From: Prochloron sp965198675
GTDB lineage: Bacteria; Cyanobacteriota; Cyanobacteriia; Cyanobacteriales; Prochloraceae
DNA: 64,000 bases
Assembly: GCA_965198675.1 (NCBI GenBank)
Contig: OZ240666.1
Span: 2,170,001-2,234,000, forward strand
Direction of reading: 5' to 3'
Part shown: positions 1-7,731 of the stretch, one piece after another
How positions within the stretch are numbered: the stretch's first letter is position 1
Layout of the letters: each line of letters opens with the position of its first letter
Made by a program: the position numbers and the translations under genes
The notes under the pieces: generated by a model
The model's database searches: none
The model's input: only the letters and a program-made list of their open reading frames with translations
Told to the model about the DNA's origin: nothing

Positions 1-1
1 C

Positions 2-229
2 ACTGCTATGGGTATCAGCACCATGGCTTTCAACCTGAACGGTTTCAACTTCAACCAGTCTATTCTTGACTCCCAAGGTCATGTAATCGGCACCTGGGCT
101 GACGTTCTGAACCGGGCTAACTTAGGTTTTGAAGTAATGCACGAGCGGAATGCGCACAACTTCCCCTTAGATTTGGCTGCCGGTGAGGCTGCTCCTGTAG
201 CTCTCACTGCTCCTACTATCCACGGGTAA
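2..229 (+). CDS. psbA: Photosystem II D1 protein, C-terminal part
   Basis: This is the last 75 residues of D1, the reaction-centre protein of photosystem II in the thylakoid membrane; the rest lies left of the window. The reading frame is open to the edge. The sequence shows the highly conserved D1 tail: GISTMAFNLNGFNFNQS, then NRANLGFEVMHERNAHNFPLD, with the His and Asp/Glu residues that bind the Mn4CaO5 cluster, then the processing region LDLAAGEAAPVAL. The segment removed by the CtpA protease follows the mature C-terminal Ala. The identification is essentially certain. Which psbA copy this is cannot be told. Confidence 0.97.
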   Translation, partial: TAMGISTMAFNLNGFNFNQSILDSQGHVIGTWADVLNRANLGFEVMHERNAHNFPLDLAAGEAAPVALTAPTIHG

Positions 230-289
230 TAATTCAGTTATCATTTATCAGTTACCCAGTAATTGGTAACTTGAATGGTTGCAGATAAC

Positions 290-322
290 AGCGTCCTCCA
301 ATTTTGGGGGGCGTTTTTTTTT
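290..322 (+). terminator. Rho-independent terminator of psbA
   Basis: Arms GCGTCCTCCA (291-300) and TGGGGGGCGT (305-314) pair with three G-U wobbles around a four-base loop and are followed by nine T residues (314-322). It lies 60 bases after the psbA stop codon. Confidence 0.8.
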
Positions 323-330
323 GATTGAAC

Positions 331-370
331 CACAGAGGCGCAGAGGGCGCAGAGGAGGATAAGAGAGGGG
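331..370. repeat. Dispersed CGCAGAG repeat, copy 1
   Basis: A short G-rich sequence (CAGAGGCGCAGAGGGCGCAG) belongs to a dispersed family. Related copies, in either orientation, are at about 45788-45823, 47803-47845, 53966-54004, 56247-56270, 58934-58965, 59694-59722 and 62650-62682. Function unknown. Confidence 0.7.
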
Positions 371-417
371 AAACAGTACAATAGTTAAAAAGCGCGATCG
401 CCGGAGAGATTGAATTT

Positions 418-1134
418 ATGACTCAAGCCGTCGTTATAAATGAACCTCCTGAAATTGAACGTCTGTACACTTTCCAAGAATATCTGGATTATGTTGGAGA
501 ACCGGATGTTCGCTATGAATTAGTTAGGGGGAAACTCCTACCAATGGCAGCTTCTACTCATTTACATACCAATATTTGCAAGTTTTTGCTCTACAAGTTC
601 CAGCGCTATTTTGCTGCTGGAAACTTGGATTTGGTGGCGAACGCTTTGGCTACGGGTGTGCGAACGGAAGAAAATACATCTCGAATTCCTGATTTGGTAG
701 TATGTAGCCAAACTGTTTGGGAACAAGTTCTTCATCGCCCCGGGGCTGGGGTTTTGGATTTTCCCGAAAAGCCGATTTTGGTGGTAGAAATTGTCAGCAG
801 CAATCGCCGGGATGATTATGTTATTAAACGCAATGAATATGAATTGGCGCAAATTGCCGAATATTGGATAGTGGATCTGAAAGAAAAACGAGTGAGGGTG
901 TTTACTAATCCTAGTGATGAGGAAGGATATGATTGGGTAGATTTTCCGGAAGATACTTTTATTATTTCTAGTCAGTTTCCTCAGTTGGTTTTGTCGGTGA
1001 AAGAACTGCTGAATCCTCCTTTGGTTGAGCAATTAATTAAGGAGGAACAGTCTAAAATCCAAACTTTGGCACAACGGGCTGAAAAGTTAGCACGGCTTTT
1101 GCGAGAAATGGGAGTCAACCCTGACACACTGTAG
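418..1134 (+). CDS. Uma2 family (DUF820) restriction-endonuclease-fold protein
   Basis: This 238-residue protein belongs to the Uma2/DUF820 family, which is strongly expanded in cyanobacteria and has a PD-(D/E)XK nuclease fold. The fold residues are visible: RIPDLVV (active-site Asp), then PILVVEIVSSNRRDDYVIKRNEY (Glu and Lys), then AEYWIVDLKEKRVRVF. The start YTFQEYLDYVGEPDVRYELVRGKLLPM is typical. The last 40 residues look helical or coiled. The biological role of the family is unproven. A HIP1-like GCGATCGC lies just upstream. The gene stands alone. Confidence 0.9.
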   Translation: MTQAVVINEPPEIERLYTFQEYLDYVGEPDVRYELVRGKLLPMAASTHLHTNICKFLLYKFQRYFAAGNLDLVANALATGVRTEENTSRIPDLVVCSQTVWEQVLHRPGAGVLDFPEKPILVVEIVSSNRRDDYVIKRNEYELAQIAEYWIVDLKEKRVRVFTNPSDEEGYDWVDFPEDTFIISSQFPQLVLSVKELLNPPLVEQLIKEEQSKIQTLAQRAEKLARLLREMGVNPDTL

Positions 1135-1149
1135 TAGTGACCAGACCTC

Positions 1150-1172
1150 GTAGGGTGGGCATCGCCCACCAA
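1150..1172. repeat. GTAGGGTGGGC/GCCCACC palindrome (REP-A), copy 1
   Basis: GTAGGGTGGGC followed by ATC and GCCCACC forms a compact hairpin. It is the first of about nine copies in this window: 1150, 18532, 28607, 31921, 39188, 42977, 59671, 61994 and 63246. It lies 15 bases after the Uma2 stop and could act as a transcript-end hairpin, but has no T-run. Confidence 0.85.
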
Positions 1173-1250
1173 CAAGGGTATATAAACCAGCGCCTTGTAT
1201 CCTGCCTTTATGTAGTATAATTGTATTAATGTTACTTACCTTATAATTGT

Positions 1251-1547
1251 GTGGGTTACCAATGGGGTTTATTTGTCACTTTTTGTTGCGCGCTCTACGC
1301 CTTAGGATTTGATCAGCTTCCAGATAGGGAAATTTGGGAATATGGGAAAAGGGAAAATTTTCTCATTGTCACTAAGGATGCAGATTTTAGTGATCTGTCT
1401 TTATTGTGTGGTTTTCCGCCCAAGATTATCTGGATTCGACGAGGAAATTGCAAGAGGGCAGATATTGAGTCAATCGAACCTAGCCATTACGATGACATTG
1501 AAGCACTAAATCGCAGTGAAGCAGTCGGGGTGCTGACTTTGTTTTAG
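1251..1547 (+). pseudogene. DUF5615 PIN-like toxin, N-terminally broken
   Basis: Residues 19-98 match the DUF5615 PIN-like toxin family, with the hallmark PDREIWEYGKRENFLIVTKDADF and a following IIWIRRGNC strand. A full family member begins with a strand and helix carrying an acidic residue (DENLSP-type) about 30 residues earlier. Here that part is replaced by an unrelated MGYQWGLFVTFCCALYALG stretch from a GTG codon. No DUF433 antitoxin gene is adjacent. I infer a remnant of a toxin gene that has lost its N-terminus and partner. Confidence 0.65.
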
Positions 1548-1629
1548 GGGTTGCCTTTACTCCCCACTCATCATGATAATTCCATTATTAATAGTACCAT
1601 GACTAGATAGTTCAGCAGGTACCTAGACA

Positions 1630-2325
1630 GTGACAGAACAAATAATCACTAAAATTACAATCGTCATTCCCGTATTAAACGAAGCAGGGATGATTCAAAC
1701 AACCTTACAGAGACTCTTAGATGAACCGGATCTAGAAGTAATTGTTGTGGATGGAGGGAGTGAGGATAAGACAGTTGAATTAGCCAATTCAATGGGTGTT
1801 AAAGTAATTATATGCCCTGGGGGAAGGGCTCGGCAAATGAATGCTGGGGCTGAAGCTGCCACGGGAGATATGCTCTTATTTCTCCATGCTGATACTCAGT
1901 TACCAGAGGGTTATTCAGCTATAGTTGAGGAAGCACTTTGTACCCCCCAAACCATTGCTGGTGCTTTTGAACTGAAAATTGATGGAGAAGAGCGATCCCT
2001 GCGATTAGTGGAAAGAATGGTAAACTGGCGATCGCGCTTTCTTTCTCTCCCCTACGGGGATCAAGCTATTTTCTTAAAAGCCTCAGTCTTTCAGGAAATC
2101 GGCGGTTTTCCCGATTTACCAATTATGGAAGATTTTGAGCTAATTTCCAGGCTGAAACGGCGAGGCAAAATCGCGATCGCCCACCTCCCCGTGCTCACTT
2201 CAGCTCGTCGCTGGCAAAAGTTAGGAGTATGGCGCACTGCTCTCATTAACCAACTAATGATTCTCGGCTACTTTCTCGGTGTTCCTCCTATTCAGCTAAG
2301 ACGCTTCTATAATATATATAAATAA
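1630..2325 (+). CDS. GT2-fold glycosyltransferase, TIGR04283 (arsenosugar-type) family
   Basis: This 231-residue GT-A fold glycosyltransferase has ITIVIPVLNEAG at the N-terminus, VIVVDGGSEDKT for nucleotide-sugar binding, the LLFLHADTQLP motif (DXD equivalent) and PIMEDFELISRLKRRG near the acceptor site. The whole set matches TIGR04283, a family often found next to arsenosugar or radical-SAM genes. No such partner is here, so the substrate is unknown. The start is GTG at 1630. The gene is convergent with the ParB-like gene, with 9 bases between stops. Confidence 0.85.
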   Translation: MTEQIITKITIVIPVLNEAGMIQTTLQRLLDEPDLEVIVVDGGSEDKTVELANSMGVKVIICPGGRARQMNAGAEAATGDMLLFLHADTQLPEGYSAIVEEALCTPQTIAGAFELKIDGEERSLRLVERMVNWRSRFLSLPYGDQAIFLKASVFQEIGGFPDLPIMEDFELISRLKRRGKIAIAHLPVLTSARRWQKLGVWRTALINQLMILGYFLGVPPIQLRRFYNIYK

Positions 2326-2334
2326 CTTAGTTGC

Positions 2335-3255
2335 TTAAATTATGCATATATTTGTTGTGTTTTCCGCTTCGGTTAAGAGAGCTTCGATTTGATCCAGATA
2401 ATTCTGGACTTTCTTCCATCGCTGCGGATCTTCTTTCCACAGTTTTGCTTGATTCAAGCGACGACTAATATTCTGGATTTTAACATTGGGGGTAGGGGTT
2501 GTGGAGGTAGTGTGTGTGTTCCGTTTTAGCTGGGCGATTTTTTCTCTGATTGCTACCAAAGAGAGGTTTTCATCAATGGCTTGCCATAATAGCTGGTTTC
2601 TTGCTTCTTCCTCTTTGAGAGAAGCGATGGCTTTAGCTTTAGTATAAGCTATTCTACCTTGACGTAACACTTCTAAGATGTCTTGGGGTAAATTAAGCAA
2701 GGGGAAGCGATTACTGACAAAAGACTCCCAACTCATTAACCTTAATTCTTGAAAAACCTTCGTGACTGATTCTTTAGAAGCAGTATCTATCTCAGCGGTA
2801 ACTTTGTGTTTGGCTTGATTTTGCAGTCGATACAGGAGAGAAACAACCTCCTTTACAGATAAACCAAGTCTAATGGATAATAAGGATATAATACCTTCTG
2901 TTTCTTCTACGGGATTGAGATCTTCCCGTTGCAAGTTGTCGGTCAGAGAAATCTGGAGAGCTTCTTCATCGGTCAATTCCCTAATCGCCACCGGAACTTC
3001 AGTCAAACCAGCCTCTAGAGCAGCACGATAGCGTCTTTCACCGGCAACTAATTCATATTCGTTATCTTGAAGAGGGCGAACCAAAAGGTTTTCTAAAATA
3101 CCGTTCTGCTTCACAGACTCTGTTAGCTGTGCTAATGCCTCCGGGTCAAAATATCGTCTCGGCTGTTGTGCGGGTAGTTTAATGGCATTAATTGGTAAGG
3201 TAAGAGTGCTCTTGACTCTGCCATCAGTATTGGCCTTTGTTTTCATTCTTCTCAT
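2335..3255 (-). CDS. ParB/Spo0J-like DNA-binding protein
   Basis: About 306 residues with the ParB N-terminal nuclease-like domain (LPINAIKLPAQQPRRYFDP, ENLLVRPL, ELVAGERRYRAALEAG), then a helix-turn-helix linker (ISLTDNLQREDLNPVEETEG) typical of ParB/Spo0J, then a basic C-terminus. It acts on DNA, in partition or as a regulator; modern ParB proteins are CTP hydrolases using the GERR region. No parA is next to it and no parS was recognised. I chose ATG 3255; a TTG at 3282 and an ATG at 3246 are alternatives. It is divergent from the AfsA-like gene. Confidence 0.85.
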   Translation of the reverse strand: MRRMKTKANTDGRVKSTLTLPINAIKLPAQQPRRYFDPEALAQLTESVKQNGILENLLVRPLQDNEYELVAGERRYRAALEAGLTEVPVAIRELTDEEALQISLTDNLQREDLNPVEETEGIISLLSIRLGLSVKEVVSLLYRLQNQAKHKVTAEIDTASKESVTKVFQELRLMSWESFVSNRFPLLNLPQDILEVLRQGRIAYTKAKAIASLKEEEARNQLLWQAIDENLSLVAIREKIAQLKRNTHTTSTTPTPNVKIQNISRRLNQAKLWKEDPQRWKKVQNYLDQIEALLTEAENTTNICII

Positions 3256-3295
3256 TTCAGTGTTTAGTCTCAATTCTATCAAAGTCAGGCTAACG

Positions 3296-3305
3296 ATAAC
3301 GTTAT
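3296..3305. promoter_or_regulatory. Perfect palindrome ATAACGTTAT between parB-like and AfsA-like genes
   Basis: A perfect 10-base palindrome lies 41 bases upstream of the ParB-like start inside the divergent intergenic region. It may be an operator, possibly for the ParB-like protein itself; this is inference. Confidence 0.3.
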
Positions 3306-3376
3306 GGGTAAATTAACTTATAGCAGTACTCTGACTATAGTTGTACGTCATCGACTGCAGTGCTATAATATTGATG

Positions 3377-3406
3377 TTGACAGTCTGGGTTAACATCGGC
3401 TAAGAT
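3377..3406 (+). promoter_or_regulatory. Sigma70-type promoter for the AfsA-like cluster
   Basis: TTGACA (3377-3382), an 18-base spacer and TAAGAT (3401-3406) sit 37 bases before the AfsA-like start codon and point into the cluster. No other strong promoter was noticed between this point and 12400. Confidence 0.55.
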
Positions 3407-3443
3407 AAATAAAATTATCGGGTAAGTCAGAGGGATTTCTCCT

Positions 3444-3808
3444 ATGGTATACCTTCCCACGATACCTTTTAAGAAAATTAGTGCAATGATAGAACCGTTA
3501 AAAAAAGAAACTCTTATCGCTAATGCATATGATTCGGCAGAGGTTGATTTTAATCAGTTAATGCCACGATATTTGGTACACAAGAAATTGCTAGAAAATG
3601 TCTACATTACTAGCATAAGACGGATAAGTCACACTGAGTACGTATGTGGTGCTATTATTCCTCAGTTACAACAACAGTTTCTCAGTGCCACCACAAAACC
3701 AACCGAAAACATTTTATTACTTAGTGAAATTAGTCGTCAGGGGCTACTTGCTTGCGCTCACCAGTCTGGTGTTTCCTTGGATTTTGCTTTGTCGGGTAAG
3801 GTTCAAGA
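3444..3808 (+). pseudogene. AfsA-like (butyrolactone synthase family) gene, 5' part before the intron
   Basis: The first 121 codons of a two-hotdog AfsA-family protein. LVHKKLLENVYITSIRRIS, then NILLLSEISRQGLLACAHQSGVSLDF, matches the first AfsA domain. In Streptomyces, AfsA joins a beta-ketoacyl chain to dihydroxyacetone phosphate in A-factor synthesis. The gene is cut after base 3808 by a group II intron lying on the opposite strand. Joining 3808 to 6341 gives one uninterrupted frame of 356 residues (GKVQ-D-VLKQLTFEV), so the break is exact. Unspliced, translation reads into the intron and stops at 4037. ATG 3444 is the chosen start; ATG 3486 is possible. Confidence 0.8.
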
Positions 3809-3836
3809 GTCGCCTCTATCCCCTCCCCTAAGAACC

Positions 3837-3866
3837 CCTGCTCCTGCGCTGCCGCGCCTGAGCAGG
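3837..3866. repeat. Palindromic insertion inside intron domain V
   Basis: CCTGCTC and GAGCAGG arms flank a GC-rich centre within the distal strand of the domain V-like sequence. Domain V is normally a 34-nt hairpin; here the two strands are separated by about 27 extra bases. Removing them gives a near-normal hairpin. Confidence 0.55.
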
Positions 3867-3897
3867 CGCGACTGTCTCCAATCATCCGGCTCAAGCC

Positions 3898-5622
3898 TTA
3901 CTTCAAGCCCTGCTTGGATTTCTTACTATGTACCTGCTTGTGACATACACTATGTAAATGCTGAAGGTTATCGATATCATCTGAACCTCCATTCCTCACA
4001 GGTACTATGTGATGGGTTTCTACTTCCTCACCATTGAATAGGTGTTCGTGACATACCGGGCACTTCCAGCCTTGTGCATTTGCGACAGATTCATATTTTG
4101 AGCCTTCGGACCACCGCACTTTACCAGATTTCGTTTGCCTGTTTTGCCAATATTCCACCAACTCTGGGTCGTCTAAGGAGTTAGTTCCTTTTACCTTGAT
4201 ATGTCTTATAATGGATACAGACTGTATATCGAAAAGGTCGCGGGTCTCCCTTCGACCTCTTCTGTCCATATCCTTATAAAACAATATCCAATTTTTGACC
4301 TCCTTCTTACCCTTCTTGTAGGTAGTTTTGGTGCGGAAGTATTTCTCTTTAACCCACTTTTTACTTTTGTTGGGGTGTCGTCTTCTTGCCCAACGCCAGA
4401 GGTACCACCAAATTCGGTGGCTTATTTTTGAGAAGGTTTCTTTGCTACATACTCCTCTGTAGTAATTAACAAAACCTCTGAGAAGTGGATTAATCTTTCG
4501 GATGACTTGCTCCGGGGTTTTCGTTTTCATGCTGTCGATGGTTTCACCGACTTTCTTGCAGAAGCCTAATACCTTTGACTTTTGTGGCTTGATGATTAAT
4601 TTGTCCCTTAGGACGCCGTCATCTCCTTTTACCTCGTATTGTCGCAGGTTAAACCCCAGGAAATCAAACCCGTCTTTAATGTGGACTATCCGTGTCTTCT
4701 CCTCGCTGATTTCAAGACCCCGTCCTGACAACCACTGATTTATCTGGATTTTCAATCTCTCCAAGGATTCCTTATCCTTAGCGGTAACTACAAAGTCATC
4801 CGCGTACCGGATGACGCCTACCTTTGGGTTACATTTTGTTATATATTCTTCTAACCCGTGGAGTCCTATATTAGCTAATATCGGACTGATTACGCCACCT
4901 TGTGGAGTTCCTCTTTCGGTTGGGCTGTAGCCCTTCTTACTTTCGACAAACCCAGCTTTTAACCATCCATCAATCAGGGAGTCTTCTCTGATTGCCGACT
5001 GGATGGATTTATGGTCAATGTTGTCAAAAAAGCCCTTAATATCAGCGTCCAGAACCCATTTATCATTCTTTCGCCATTTTCCCGTACTTGTTCTACTATC
5101 ACCTTTTAGCCTTAAAAAACATTGTGCTATGGCGTCGTGGCAACTTCTTCCGGGTCTAAAACCATAAGAGTTGGCTTCAAACATAGCTTCCCATTCGGGT
5201 TCCAGTGCATTCTTTACTATTGACTGAGCGACTCTATCCCTCACGGTGGGGATTCCGAGAGGACGTTTCTTACCATTCGCTTTTGGTATATATACCCTTT
5301 TTGCGGGCTTAGCCTTAGGCATAACCCACGAGTTTGCAAGTTTCACACGCTGTGCTGGAGTTTCTACAACCTCCTTATCTACTCCCGCTGTTCGCTTTCC
5401 GGTGTTAACCTGTGTGATTTGTCTGATGCTCAACAATAGGTTCGACCGACATCTTTTCATTAATTTCTGTAGACGCAATAATTGCCTCCACAGTCCAAGC
5501 TTTCGGGCACGAAATATCCGACCGCGTAAATTCCTAACAATCTTCTTAGTGCGGCGCCAGTTTATGTCACCCCACTTTTCCAACTGTCCTTTAGGTCCAT
5601 TTTCCAGAACTGCTTCTGTCAT
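3898..5622 (-). CDS. ltrA: Group II intron reverse transcriptase/maturase
   Basis: The 574-residue intron-encoded protein appears intact. In order: RT-0/RT-1 region (KRPLGIPTVRDRVAQSIVKNALEPEWEA), YGFRPGRSCHDA, the GTPQGGVISPILANI block, the catalytic YADDFVV, thumb/domain X (KINPLLRGFVNYYRG), and a C-terminal HNH endonuclease (CPVCHEHL, THHIVPVRNGG, HLHSVCHKQVH). It promotes intron splicing and retrohoming into DNA. Length and domain order fit the cyanobacterial (CL-type) maturases. It is transcribed against the interrupted AfsA-like gene. Confidence 0.95.
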   Translation of the reverse strand: MTEAVLENGPKGQLEKWGDINWRRTKKIVRNLRGRIFRARKLGLWRQLLRLQKLMKRCRSNLLLSIRQITQVNTGKRTAGVDKEVVETPAQRVKLANSWVMPKAKPAKRVYIPKANGKKRPLGIPTVRDRVAQSIVKNALEPEWEAMFEANSYGFRPGRSCHDAIAQCFLRLKGDSRTSTGKWRKNDKWVLDADIKGFFDNIDHKSIQSAIREDSLIDGWLKAGFVESKKGYSPTERGTPQGGVISPILANIGLHGLEEYITKCNPKVGVIRYADDFVVTAKDKESLERLKIQINQWLSGRGLEISEEKTRIVHIKDGFDFLGFNLRQYEVKGDDGVLRDKLIIKPQKSKVLGFCKKVGETIDSMKTKTPEQVIRKINPLLRGFVNYYRGVCSKETFSKISHRIWWYLWRWARRRHPNKSKKWVKEKYFRTKTTYKKGKKEVKNWILFYKDMDRRGRRETRDLFDIQSVSIIRHIKVKGTNSLDDPELVEYWQNRQTKSGKVRWSEGSKYESVANAQGWKCPVCHEHLFNGEEVETHHIVPVRNGGSDDIDNLQHLHSVCHKQVHSKKSKQGLK

Positions 5623-6340
5623 CTAACTTTTCCTTCAGTTTGGTCTCTAGTTGCCTTTCTATTTCGTATAAGACCCAAGTGAAGTCTGCTATTCCTTTCG
5701 GTCAGAGACAAATCTTGAATCCCTATCTTCTCCATTACAGAGGAGCATTTGCTTTCTTACTCATCCTTTACCCTCCAAGGAGTTCCACCTCCGTTACCTT
5801 CGGCCTACTGTGAGCAATCGACCAGCTCTCAGACCCTGTAGGGCTTATCCTGTTGTTTCACTTAGTTTTATCTAGTTGGTTAGGTTGGTTCCTATCCCCC
5901 GGTAGAGCTTCGTTCCCTCTATTCACCAAAACACAAGTGGTGAACTCTGCCTACTTACCGTTTTGGTCAAGGCGTGTCAGGTATAATTTCGCCTATCTCT
6001 TTTGACGAGGTTTAAACGGAGGAGTTCGGTTCTTTTTCGGTAGTTACCACCTCGATGCCTCCTAATTTCTTCGGCTGGCTTTCGCCTTCCCTCCGATTTC
6101 GGTCGGGTCATCCAAAACCGCTACTCTTTTACTTCACTTTCGTTCAGCCTTCCAACTATTTCCCTCTCGCTCCGCGTGCCTAATACCTGGCATTTTGGCT
6201 ACTTTCGGGGTCTGCATTCCAGCGGTTTTATTACTGACTCCCGCCGTGACCGGACTCTTAGAGTCTTTTCCGTGAGGGCTAGGGGAGGAAATCCCTAGGA
6301 GGCTAGGAGCCTCTCACTAAGCGACCAGTTCAGGTCGCGC

Positions 6341-7046
6341 TGTATTAAAACAACTTACTTTTGAAGTGAAATCGCACAATTTATCGTTGCTACAAGACTG
6401 CATGATTAACGAAATCAAGATCCATGCGCTCATGGATAATAGTATAGATAGCAGTACAAAAGAAAGCCAGTCCATAAGTTCGGAATTGAAATTTTTTGCT
6501 CGGGATAAGTTAATTGCGCGAGGCAAGCTCGCTTGGAGTTATATGCCCTACAAACGTTATAAACGGTTGCGCAATCTTGGTCGTCGAAAACAGTTTTCGC
6601 CGAAAGATAGTCTACCTCCCCTACCAGATCAGGTCAATTGGAAAGTACAGCAGGAGCGACGCAGTATTAAGCCGCTTAATTCTAGCGTACTCGCAATCAG
6701 CAGCAATAGGACCAAAACGGTCTACGAAGCCACTCTAGTTGTAGATGAGCAAAACTTGTTTTTTTTCGATCACTATTGCGATCATGTACCTGGAATTTTG
6801 CTTTTTCAAGGCTTTAATGAATTAGCTAGTCGCTACTGTGCAGACTTGACTCCTAACTATGTCACGCAAGCAGAGTTGGATTTCTCCAAATTTGCCGAAC
6901 TGAATTATCCAGTCAAATTAAGTGTAGTTGACTGTAATAGCATCAGCCCTTTAAACAGCAGCATACAACTCCAAGCGACACAAAATAATCATCTGTTGGC
7001 TCAAGGGACTTTAAGAGTATCTAATTTGGAGGCAAGAAATGAGTAA
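6341..7046 (+). pseudogene. AfsA-like gene, 3' part after the intron
   Basis: This continues the AfsA-like frame from the intron border: codon 122 is completed by base 6341 and is followed by VLKQLTFEVKSH. It holds the rest of the first hotdog unit and the second unit, with the family signature FFFDHYCDHVPGILLFQGFNELA (compare the AfsA DHVPGMLL type). The C-terminal Q-A-T and L-A-Q-G-T-L strands are normal. The TAA stop overlaps the next gene by 8 bases, so the genes were translationally coupled. On its own, this part has only an internal GTG at 6366, so a functional product is doubtful. Confidence 0.8.
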
Positions 7047-7719
7047 TGCTCAATCAAAAAAACAGTATGCCATGAAACAAACAAGCGGAAGTATACCTCT
7101 ACTCTGTGGCACGCTCTTGTTAATTCTATTAGTTGTTTTGGGATATTGCAAACAAAGCAGTTGGGACGGAATAACATGGTGGCTTAACTGGGGGATCGTA
7201 ATTATCTATTTACTCTGGATGTTTTCAGAGATGAATATAACCATAGGTGAAGTAGGTAAAGGTGGTAGTCAACAAGATAGTGGAACTTGTGAGGCTTACG
7301 CCATAGGTCGTGCTGCCTGCATTTTGTCTGCACTAGGTTTTGATGCCCGATGGCAGACACCAGGGTTGTGGATACCCATAGGGATGGTAATATTTATTGG
7401 CGGCATTGGCTTACGACTTTACGCTATCAGAATACTAGGCAGCTTTTATTCCCATAGAGTGAGAATTGTGAGCAATCATCAAGTTATTTCTCATGGATCC
7501 TATTACTTAGTTCGTCATCCAGCTTACACAGGTATGCTGTTGGCACACTGTGGTATACTAGTATTGTTTTTCAACTGGTATTGCTTAGTAGCATTATTAG
7601 GTCTGTTGCTTCCAGCAATGATCCGTCGTATCAAGGTAGAGGAAGATCACCTTTACCAGTTACCAGGATACTTAGATTACGCTGAGTATCGCTGTAGATT
7701 GATACCCTATATTTGGTAG
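7039..7719 (+). CDS. Isoprenylcysteine carboxyl methyltransferase (ICMT)-like membrane methyltransferase
   Basis: A 226-residue integral membrane protein with about five hydrophobic segments (near residues 20-38, 48-64, 112-132, 168-190). The catalytic C-terminal core of the ICMT/NnrU fold is clear: SHGSYYLVRHPAYTGMLLAH binds SAM, followed by EEDHLYQLPGYLDYAEYRCRLIP. Family members methylate carboxylates of prenylated or lipid substrates using SAM at the membrane. The start overlaps the AfsA-like stop by 8 bases. In this cluster it would methylate a membrane-bound intermediate; that is inference from context. Confidence 0.85.
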   Translation: MSNAQSKKQYAMKQTSGSIPLLCGTLLLILLVVLGYCKQSSWDGITWWLNWGIVIIYLLWMFSEMNITIGEVGKGGSQQDSGTCEAYAIGRAACILSALGFDARWQTPGLWIPIGMVIFIGGIGLRLYAIRILGSFYSHRVRIVSNHQVISHGSYYLVRHPAYTGMLLAHCGILVLFFNWYCLVALLGLLLPAMIRRIKVEEDHLYQLPGYLDYAEYRCRLIPYIW

Positions 7720-7731
7720 AAACTTAATTCG

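Larger units (their letters stand above)
3809..6340 (-). mobile_element. Group II intron inserted antisense to the AfsA-like gene
   Basis: A 2.5-kb group II intron on the minus strand. Its 5' end reads GCGCGACC (consensus GUGYG) at 6340 and its 3' end reads GGCGAC at 3809, consistent with the AY rule. The 5' half (5623-6340) is non-coding and holds the ribozyme domains. The maturase gene lies at 3898-5622 in the domain IV position, and a domain V-like GAGCCGGAUG...GGUUC sequence is at about 3832-3892. The ends were set by the clean rejoining of the interrupted gene. Being antisense, the intron cannot be spliced out of the cluster's mRNA. Confidence 0.88.

Noticed and set aside
562..1032. Minus-strand open frame over the Uma2 gene
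   Set aside because: Peptide has no domain and mirrors the codon pattern of the real gene on the other strand.
2335..3255. ParB-like gene as part of a chromosomal parABS locus
   Set aside because: No parA gene beside it and no parS-like 16-mer was recognised.
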